From Holophagales bacterium (GTDB taxonomy: Bacteria; Acidobacteriota; Holophagae; Holophagales; Holophagaceae): a stretch of 5,355 nt of DNA. A program made the translations under genes and the position numbers. Below the pieces are notes generated by a model. That model saw nothing but the letters and a program-made list of their open reading frames with translations. It was not told where the DNA came from and ran no database searches. The stretch is taken from assembly GCA_031256155.1 (NCBI GenBank), contig JAIRRD010000181.1, forward strand, positions 1 to 5,355, given 5' to 3'. Each line of letters begins with the position of its first letter. Positions within the stretch are counted from its first letter, which is position 1. Shown piece by piece: positions 1 to 4,248 of the stretch.

Positions 1-359
1 CTTTCGATAAAAATTCCATCAAAGCCATTGAAACCGCTATTTTAAAGAGCAGTCTGGGATTAAACCCCACCAACGACGGGGCTGTTATCAGGCTTCCAAT
101 TCCCGCACTCACCGAAGAAAGGCGCAAAGAACTGAGCAAAGTGATTGGCCGCATGGGCGAAGAAATTAAAACCGCCATACGCAACGTCCGCCGCGATGGA
201 AATGAAAACATAAAAAAAATAGAAAAGGATAAATCAGCAGGTCTGTCAGAAGACAGCGCCAAAAAGGCATTGGATCAAATTCAGAAACACACAGACGATT
301 CCATTAAAGAAGTCGAAGACATCTTAAAGCATAAAGAAGCTGAAATCATGAAGGTCTGA
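1..359 (+). CDS. frr: Ribosome recycling factor, C-terminal 118 residues (5' end outside window)
   Basis: Ribosome recycling factor acts in the cytoplasm. With EF-G it splits the post-termination ribosome so the subunits can be reused. The window enters the gene in mid-codon; the reading frame starts at base 3 and ends with TGA at 357-359. The visible part begins FDKNSIKAIE and continues with LGLNP (18-22), IRLPIPALTEERRKEL (29-44) and RNVRRD (60-65), then a lysine- and glutamate-rich helix ending KEAEIMKV. These are the family's hallmark stretches: the lead into domain II, the hinge back to the three-helix bundle, and the arginine-rich helix that contacts rRNA. The usual length is about 185 residues, so roughly 67 N-terminal residues lie upstream. 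An internal GTG at 141 is not the start, because family homology continues well upstream of it. The TSUP gene follows after 15 nt on the same strand, suggesting co-transcription. Identification is secure. Confidence 0.97.
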   Translation, partial: FDKNSIKAIETAILKSSLGLNPTNDGAVIRLPIPALTEERRKELSKVIGRMGEEIKTAIRNVRRDGNENIKKIEKDKSAGLSEDSAKKALDQIQKHTDDSIKEVEDILKHKEAEIMKV

Positions 360-374
360 ATCAAGTAAGATACA

Positions 375-1163
375 ATGCCGCCCCCATTGACATTTTTTTT
401 TCTTATACTGGCGGCGGGTCTGGCCGGATTTATTGATGGAGCCGTTGGCGGCGGCGGTCTCATTTCTATTCCGGCAATGTTTCTGGGTCTATCCAGTCAT
501 CCAACAACAACAATATTAGGTACCAACAAAATGGTCGCCTGCACAGGAACCACATTTGCCGCAGCTCAATTTGTACACAGCCGCATAGTTCCATTCAGAG
601 AAATGGCTCTCCCAATGCTCGCCGCCGGTCTGGGTGCGGTGTTTGGCGCAAAAACAGCGTACTTTTTTGAAGGACAGTTTGAAGCCTACATGCGCCCCGT
701 GATGTTGGCGATGATGATAGGCATGTTGTTGTTTACGCTCCTCAAACCAGAACTAGGCACCACGCACACGCCAAAGTACGGCAGCAGGAACCAAATCATA
801 CTGGCAACAATAATCTCATTCGCCATCGGGTTTTATGACGGTTTCTTCGGGCCGGGAACAGGAACACTCCTGATTTTTTTCTTTGTCGCGTTTCTCGGCT
901 TTGACTTTCTCAGAGCTTCAGCACTTTCAAAGACAGTCAACTGGGCTTCTAACATAGCAAGTCTCTCCTTTTTCCTCTTCAGAGGCAGTTGGCTCCCCCT
1001 TGTAGCCGTAAGTATGGCCGCAGCCAATGGCATTGGTGGTTATTTCGGTGCCAAAACAGCCCTGACAAAAGGAAGCAAATGGATTCGCATTCTATTCACT
1101 CTGGTTGTCGCGGGTCTGATACTTCGGCTGGCCTGGCAGATGATGTATAGCAATTCCGTGTAA
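375..1163 (+). CDS. TSUP (TauE/SafE) family membrane transporter, YfcA-like
   Basis: This is an inner-membrane permease of the TSUP/DUF81 family, whose characterised members move sulfite, sulfonates, sulfoacetate and similar small anions. The substrate here is unknown. The 262-residue protein is strongly hydrophobic, with about eight predicted membrane segments, and shows the family's internal duplication. The first half carries FIDGAVGGGGLISIPA (19-34) and GTNK (49-52). The second half carries FYDGFFGPGTG (153-163) and SKTVNWASN (185-193). The phrase FYDGFFGPGTG is particularly typical of the YfcA branch. Length is normal for the family. An in-frame TAA at 366-368 makes ATG 375 the first ATG available. 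The Shine-Dalgarno is poor, so translation may be coupled to frr, whose stop lies 15 nt upstream. An imperfect hairpin overlaps the stop codon. Family assignment is firm; naming a transported substrate would be a guess. Confidence 0.92.
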   Translation: MPPPLTFFFLILAAGLAGFIDGAVGGGGLISIPAMFLGLSSHPTTTILGTNKMVACTGTTFAAAQFVHSRIVPFREMALPMLAAGLGAVFGAKTAYFFEGQFEAYMRPVMLAMMIGMLLFTLLKPELGTTHTPKYGSRNQIILATIISFAIGFYDGFFGPGTGTLLIFFFVAFLGFDFLRASALSKTVNWASNIASLSFFLFRGSWLPLVAVSMAAANGIGGYFGAKTALTKGSKWIRILFTLVVAGLILRLAWQMMYSNSV

Positions 1164-1180
1164 AATGTGCCATTTCACAC
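1158..1180 (+). other. Imperfect hairpin across the TSUP stop codon
   Basis: GTGTAAAATG (1158-1167) and CATTTCACAC (1171-1180) are inverted copies separated by TGC. They give a 10-bp stem with one A-C mismatch in the plus-strand RNA. The TAA stop codon (1161-1163) lies within the left arm. No U-rich tract follows (next bases agaatgaagt), so it is not a standard intrinsic terminator. It may protect the 3' end of the frr-TSUP transcript or be coincidental. Confidence 0.3.
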
Positions 1181-1221
1181 AGAATGAAGTCTGGCAACAT
1201 GACGAGGTTCATTTTGAGATT

Positions 1222-1252
1222 TTGCCTGATTCAAATATGGAACTGATACAAT
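1222..1252 (+). promoter_or_regulatory. Candidate sigma70-type promoter for the small membrane protein-LolC/E-LolD unit
   Basis: TACAAT at 1247-1252 matches the -10 consensus at five of six positions. It is preceded by TG plus one base (1244-1246), giving an extended -10. TTGCCT at 1222-1227 is a weak -35 (four of six), at a 19-nt spacing that is slightly long. Transcription would start near 1259, leaving a leader of about 30 nt before ATG 1289. This is the only clear gap upstream of the three-gene unit, which is why a promoter is expected here. The call rests on motif inspection only. Confidence 0.38.
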
Positions 1253-1288
1253 ATTGCGGAACGCTTTGATATGGAATCACTGAGTTGA

Positions 1289-1585
1289 ATGGCTAACTTT
1301 CGTGTGCGGACTCCTGCCAGGCTCCTTTTTTGGAGGGCGGTCAGGTTTTTGTACTTACTTTGGGGCGGAATGATTCTTATGCGTCTGGCATCTATGGGAC
1401 AAATGCGCTTTCCGGCCTGGATATGGGATTGGCCTGGATTTGCGTCAAAACTGACCAGTCCGGTTGGCAAAGGACTATTATTTGGAGTGGGGCTGGCTAT
1501 GGCATTGGCCGCACTCAAGGAGATATGGGAGCTTGTGGATATCCTGCTACTAAAATTACTTCGTGATGGGAGACGTGAACGATGA
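1289..1585 (+). CDS. Small two-helix membrane protein of unknown function, coupled to the LolC/E-like permease
   Basis: I do not recognise this 98-residue protein. It has two hydrophobic stretches, about residues 12-34 (FWRAVRFLYLLWGGMILMRL region) and 62-90 (LLFGVGLAMALAAL, then ELVDILLLKLL). A tryptophan-rich link, WIWDWPG (44-50), joins them. The N-terminus is rich in arginine (R5, R7, R11, R16, R19) and the C-terminus ends RDGRRER. By the positive-inside rule both ends should be cytoplasmic, with the tryptophan loop on the outer face. An in-frame TGA at 1286-1288 directly precedes ATG 1289, so no longer start exists; GTG 1304 is the next option. The Shine-Dalgarno is weak. The stop TGA (1583-1585) overlaps the next gene's ATG as ATGA, the strongest evidence that this is a real, translationally coupled gene. 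A role as accessory subunit of the downstream ABC transporter is inference from position only. Confidence 0.72.
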   Translation: MANFRVRTPARLLFWRAVRFLYLLWGGMILMRLASMGQMRFPAWIWDWPGFASKLTSPVGKGLLFGVGLAMALAALKEIWELVDILLLKLLRDGRRER

Positions 1586-2823
1586 AGCGCGCATTTGAAA
1601 ACCACATCGCTCAGCGCTACCTTAAAACCCGCCGTAAAGGAGCTTTTGTCCGCACACTGCTTCGTTTTGCGCGGTGGGGCGTGGCCATAGGTGTCTTTAC
1701 CATCGTGGTTTCACAGGCAATGATGGCCGGATGGCGGGAAGGAATACAAAATCTCCTCTTCAAAGCCACCGCCCATTTCAGTATTCACCCATATAGCGAC
1801 AGTGAGAATTGGGATACAGATGAAGCCCTGAAAATAATTAAAAATGTACCGGGCGTAAAAGCCGTCAACCCATTTCGCATGGACATGGCCCTTTCGCGGT
1901 CAGCCAGGTCTGGGCAAATAACAGAACCCCTCATGCTCAAAGCAGTAGAACCCGAAACCGCCAGAGCAACATCCTCCCTGTTTGACAACATAAAACCCAT
2001 AGCAATAGAATCCCTTCAGCCAGGGCAAGTCATTGTAGGGCAGGATTTTGCCAGACAGCAGGGTCTGCGGGTAGGCGATGACCTGCAAGTAATACTCTCC
2101 AAAATAGACCTTGGTCTCTCAGGCATGACACCCAAAGTAAAAGCCTTCACAGTAGCAGGCATTTTCCACAGCCGCAACTCCCTGTACGACAGGGGCTGGG
2201 CCTTTGTTCACCTGGATGACGCCAAAGCCTGGGCGCAGTCCGAACAAGCCGACGGGATAGAGATAACCCTGACAGACATTCAGCAAATTAAAGTAAAGCA
2301 GAACGAAATCAGGGACGCTCTGGGAAGCGCCTTAGCACGCCCATTTATCACCATGGATCAAATGGAGCGCAACCGCGAACTCTTTGCCGGCCTGGACATG
2401 CTAAAATGGATATTTCTCGCGGTTATGAGTCTCATAGTAATAGTCAACGCATCCAGCATCACAGCCGTTCTGGTGCTACTTGTAGCCGAAAAGCGCCGCG
2501 ACATAGGCACACTGCTGGCCCTGGGCGCCACGCCCGGACAGATACAGCGCATATTCCAGGCACACGGCCTGCGTATGGCAGTAGTAGGCACACTGGCCGG
2601 ACTGGTAGCCGCTCTGCCCCTATGCGCCGCGCTAGACCACTTCCAGGTGATTCAGACACCGGCGGCCCTCGTGGATTTTCTCCCCTACTTCCCATTCAAG
2701 CTTAGGATTTTGGATATAGTCTTCGCGGCAGCATTTCCCATAATCGTCGCCTTTTTCGCATCCAGAAATCCGGCCAAAAAGGCCTCCGAGCTTAACCCCA
2801 TTGAAACCCTGCGGGCGGAGTGA
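1582..2823 (+). CDS. LolC/LolE-family ABC transporter permease
   Basis: This is the membrane subunit of a type VII (MacB/LolCDE-like) ABC system. In the Lol branch it extracts outer-membrane lipoproteins from the inner membrane and hands them to LolA. At 413 residues it is close to LolC/LolE length. The order fits: an N-terminal IAQRYLKTRRKG-type motif (9-20), helix 1 (about 27-49), a large periplasmic domain (about 50-270) with VNPF, EPLMLKAVEPE and GQVIVGQDFARQQGLRVGDDL stretches, then three helices near 275-302, 330-352 and 376-394. Between helices 2 and 3 lies the cytoplasmic coupling segment EKRRDIGTLLALGATPGQI (303-321), which contacts the ATPase. The C-terminus ASELNPIETLRAE is the family's usual ending. 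GGGAG (1568-1572) sits 9 nt before ATG 1582. LolD-like ATPase follows in 6 nt. Only one permease gene is present, so it may form a homodimer (LolF-like) or pair with a copy elsewhere. A MacB- or FtsX-like role is less likely given length and ATPase type. Confidence 0.88.
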   Translation: MKRAFENHIAQRYLKTRRKGAFVRTLLRFARWGVAIGVFTIVVSQAMMAGWREGIQNLLFKATAHFSIHPYSDSENWDTDEALKIIKNVPGVKAVNPFRMDMALSRSARSGQITEPLMLKAVEPETARATSSLFDNIKPIAIESLQPGQVIVGQDFARQQGLRVGDDLQVILSKIDLGLSGMTPKVKAFTVAGIFHSRNSLYDRGWAFVHLDDAKAWAQSEQADGIEITLTDIQQIKVKQNEIRDALGSALARPFITMDQMERNRELFAGLDMLKWIFLAVMSLIVIVNASSITAVLVLLVAEKRRDIGTLLALGATPGQIQRIFQAHGLRMAVVGTLAGLVAALPLCAALDHFQVIQTPAALVDFLPYFPFKLRILDIVFAAAFPIIVAFFASRNPAKKASELNPIETLRAE

Positions 2824-2824
2824 G
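2817..2824 (+). promoter_or_regulatory. Ribosome binding site of the LolD-like ATPase gene
   Basis: GGAGTGAG overlaps the end of the permease gene, its TGA stop included. GGAG ends 9 nt before ATG 2830. This supports that ATG and indicates translation in step with the permease. Confidence 0.6.
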
Positions 2825-2829
2825 CTAAC

Positions 2830-3531
2830 ATGGGCCAACTCACAAACCAAACCTTCGGCCAAGCACTCGTCATTGATTCCCTGCACAAAACCTACACCGG
2901 GGCCGAACATCACGTTTTTGCCGGATACAGCCTCAGTCTGCCGGGCGGTATTCTTTGCGCCATAGTTGGCGTGAGCGGCGTTGGTAAAACCACACTGCTC
3001 AACTGCATAGCCGCACTGGACACATGGGATTCAGGCACTATCGCACTGGGCGATGAACCCGTGCCGCAAAATAACCCCATTCAAGGCGCACTGTACCGCA
3101 GACGCAAGGTGGGCATGGCTTTTCAGTGGCCGCACCTCCTGCCGGAATTTACAGTGCTGGAAAACATGGAAATGCCATTGATAATAGACAACACACTAGG
3201 CGAAGCTGAATCCGCATGGTGCAAACAGTTGCTGGAACTTGTTGGTTTACAGGACTTAATGCACCGGTTGCCATCTCAAATCAGCGGCGGCCAGGCCGCC
3301 AGAGTTGGCCTTGCCCGCGCCCTCGTGCGGCGGCCAGCCATTTGGCTCCTGGACGAACCCACCGGAAATCTCGACCCCGAGACAGCCAACGAAGTATTTC
3401 AAGTCCTGAAGGCTCTTCACACTGAACTGCGCCCCACCACACTTCTGGTCACACACAATTCAGCACTGGCGGATGACTGTGAGAGAGTGGAAAGACTTCA
3501 CACCAGTCTGCGTTCAACAGAGCGGACGTAA
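2830..3531 (+). CDS. lolD: LolD-like ABC transporter ATP-binding protein
   Basis: This is the cytoplasmic ATPase that drives the upstream permease. All nucleotide-binding motifs are visible in 233 residues, the normal LolD length: Walker A GVSGVGKTT (47-55), Q-loop glutamine 99, signature ISGGQ (151-155), Walker B IWLLDEP with catalytic E176, D-loop GNLD (179-182) and H-loop H209. The stretch after the Q-loop, HLLPEFTVLENMEMPL (102-117), closely matches the segment that distinguishes LolD from other MacB-type ATPases, which is the main reason for this name. Some motif residues are atypical: Walker A has V and T where GxSGSGKST is usual, and the signature continues QAARVGLARAL rather than the common QQRVAIARAL. 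All catalytic residues are present, so activity is expected. It starts 6 nt after the permease stop, with GGAG upstream. No separate terminator with a U-tract follows. LolC/E-like pairing makes lipoprotein release the best guess, but the cargo is not proven. Confidence 0.88.
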   Translation: MGQLTNQTFGQALVIDSLHKTYTGAEHHVFAGYSLSLPGGILCAIVGVSGVGKTTLLNCIAALDTWDSGTIALGDEPVPQNNPIQGALYRRRKVGMAFQWPHLLPEFTVLENMEMPLIIDNTLGEAESAWCKQLLELVGLQDLMHRLPSQISGGQAARVGLARALVRRPAIWLLDEPTGNLDPETANEVFQVLKALHTELRPTTLLVTHNSALADDCERVERLHTSLRSTERT

Positions 3532-3534
3532 AAT

Positions 3535-3701
3535 TATAGTCAACGCCCTTGCCAAACAGTACAGACGGCAAGCACCACCTACGCCTCCCATTTCGCTCCC
3601 CGCCCCCGCCGATGGCGACTCGCTCCATTACGGCGCAGTCTAGCGCATCCGCGCGCTTTACTTGTGGAGCATTGTTATGCTCCACAAGTAAAACGACTAT
3701 A
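3535..3701. repeat. Possible MITE-like structured element filling the convergent gap
   Basis: The gap between the two convergent stop codons (3531 and 3707) is almost exactly bounded by TATAGTC (3535-3541) and its inverted copy GACTATA (3695-3701). Inside are an inverted repeat CTTGCC/GGCAAG (3548-3553, 3567-3572), a GC-rich tract of about 80 bases, an inverted repeat GACTCGC/GCG-c-AGTC (3617-3640), and a perfect 16-bp hairpin (3657-3692). No convincing gene is present. Ends that begin with TATAGT next to TA resemble small non-autonomous elements mobilised by IS630/Tc1-type transposases (Neisseria Correia elements are an example). A 7-bp inverted match is expected by chance within a region this size, so only its position at both edges is suggestive. 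The alternative is a plain bidirectional 3' structure. Confidence 0.3.
3657..3692. repeat. Perfect 16-bp inverted repeat with 4-nt loop between convergent genes
   Basis: TTTACTTGTGGAGCAT (3657-3672) and ATGCTCCACAAGTAAA (3677-3692) are exact reverse complements around TGTT. The hairpin lies 125 nt after the LolD-like stop and 14 nt after the hemerythrin stop on the other strand. It would fold strongly in either transcript and could block or end convergent transcription. Neither side has a proper U-tract after the stem (acgactat on plus, gcgcgcgg on minus), so a classical intrinsic terminator is not supported. It may instead be part of the larger element at 3535-3701. Confidence 0.75.
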
Positions 3702-3706
3702 CATAT

Positions 3707-4105
3707 CTACTTCAAGCCCTTCTCTTTAAAAAAGGCTGCGTACTCAAAATCTGTTTTTTTGATGTGGTTTGCTACCCAGGTATTAAGAAAATGCAACACA
3801 GTAACGCTGATAGCGGTGTGACCATTCTCATGGCCCTCTTTTAGTTCCATCGCCTTGTTTACAAACTCATCATGTTGGGCTTTATGAAATTCGTAGGCAG
3901 GATAGCCGTATTTTTGCATCGCCTGCTCTTCGTTTTTGAAGTGAATCACGGTGTAATTTAAAAGCTCGCGCAACGTTTCCGATAAAATGTCCCTTCCTTT
4001 CCCCTGAGACATAGCTTCTATAAGCTCGTCAACCAGTCCGATGAGTTTTTTGTGTTCGTTGTCAAAACGGGACACTTTAACGCTTAGTGATTCATTCCAA
4101 GGCAA
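3707..4105 (-). CDS. Bacteriohemerythrin (single-domain, non-haem di-iron oxygen-binding protein)
   Basis: Bacteriohemerythrins are small cytoplasmic four-helix bundles that bind O2 reversibly at a two-iron centre and serve in oxygen delivery, storage or sensing. From the TTG start the protein has 132 residues, a typical length. All seven iron ligands are visible: H18 in FDNEHKKL, H55 and E59 in HFKNE, H74 and H78 in HKAQH, H114 and D119 in HIKKTD. The spacings are the family's own (H-x3-E, H-x3-H, H-x4-D). A longer start, GTG at 4150, would add 15 residues, but TAA precedes it directly and it lacks a ribosome site. The TTG at 4105 has a near-perfect Shine-Dalgarno and gives MPWNESLSV, matching how the family normally begins. 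There is no signal peptide, membrane helix or fused signalling domain. It lies downstream of dnaE on the same strand, 143 nt away, and converges with the lolD-like gene. Confidence 0.93.
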   Translation of the reverse strand: MPWNESLSVKVSRFDNEHKKLIGLVDELIEAMSQGKGRDILSETLRELLNYTVIHFKNEEQAMQKYGYPAYEFHKAQHDEFVNKAMELKEGHENGHTAISVTVLHFLNTWVANHIKKTDFEYAAFFKEKGLK

Positions 4106-4109
4106 CTGA

Positions 4110-4117
4110 CACCCCCT
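4110..4117 (-). promoter_or_regulatory. Strong Shine-Dalgarno that fixes the hemerythrin TTG start
   Basis: On the minus strand the sequence reads AGGGGGTG, then TCAG, then TTG (4105-4103). It matches AGGAGGTG at seven of eight bases, and the exception can still pair with the 16S tail as G-U. Spacing is ideal. No similar site precedes the longer GTG start at 4150, so this site decides the start. Confidence 0.75.
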
Positions 4118-4187
4118 TTTTTTATAGCTATTTTCGCTTGCACTGCTCACTTAGCGGCGGACAAAGCCCACCTGCAAGCAATACACA

Positions 4188-4213
4188 GTCAGGGTTTGAA
4201 AACAAATCCTGAC
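4188..4213. repeat. 11-bp inverted repeat in the dnaE-hemerythrin spacer
   Basis: GTCAGGGTTTG (4188-4198) and CAAATCCTGAC (4203-4213) are inverted copies with AAAA between them. The stem is complete apart from one G-T position, which pairs as G-U in plus-strand RNA but is an A-C mismatch in the minus-strand transcript. Since both flanking genes are on the minus strand, a double-stranded operator ahead of the hemerythrin gene fits as well as an RNA hairpin. No U-tract follows on the minus strand. The function is unproven. Confidence 0.45.
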
Positions 4214-4218
4214 ATAGC

Positions 4219-4242
4219 AGTTCGACTACAATAAGTAGAACT
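4219..4242 (-). other. Weak bulged hairpin just after dnaE
   Basis: On the plus strand AGTT, a 3-nt bulge and CTAC pair with GTAG and AACT around AATAA. This gives eight base pairs starting 7 nt after the dnaE stop on the minus strand. No U-run directly follows. It may help end or stabilise the dnaE message, but it is weak enough to be chance. Confidence 0.22.
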
Positions 4243-4248
4243 ACCATA

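Noticed and set aside
1330..1566. Open frame of 78 residues on the plus strand overlapping the small membrane protein
   Set aside because: It needs a TTG start, has no recognisable domain or ribosome site, and lies almost wholly inside the coupled 98-residue gene in another frame.
1231..1605. 124-residue minus-strand open frame opposite the small membrane protein
   Set aside because: It is serine- and arginine-rich with no family resemblance. The plus-strand gene is favoured by the ATGA coupling and membrane-helix pattern.
2406..2705. Overlapping open frames on both strands within the permease gene
   Set aside because: They are arginine/histidine- or glycine/proline-rich frame-shifted readings of the well-supported permease.
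3531..3541. TATAAT on the minus strand as a promoter -10
   Set aside because: No acceptable -35 hexamer lies 16-18 nt upstream, and it would transcribe antisense into the LolD-like gene. The AT-rich bases are as well explained as the element edge.
3535..3701. Integron attC site
   Set aside because: The folded gap looked attC-like, but I could not find the paired RYYYAAC/GTTRRRY core boxes, and no integrase or cassette pattern is present.
3549..3821. 90-residue plus-strand open frame across the convergent gap and into the hemerythrin gene
   Set aside because: It starts at TTG, is low complexity, reads through the 16-bp palindrome and runs antisense to a gene with all iron ligands. It is not a credible protein.
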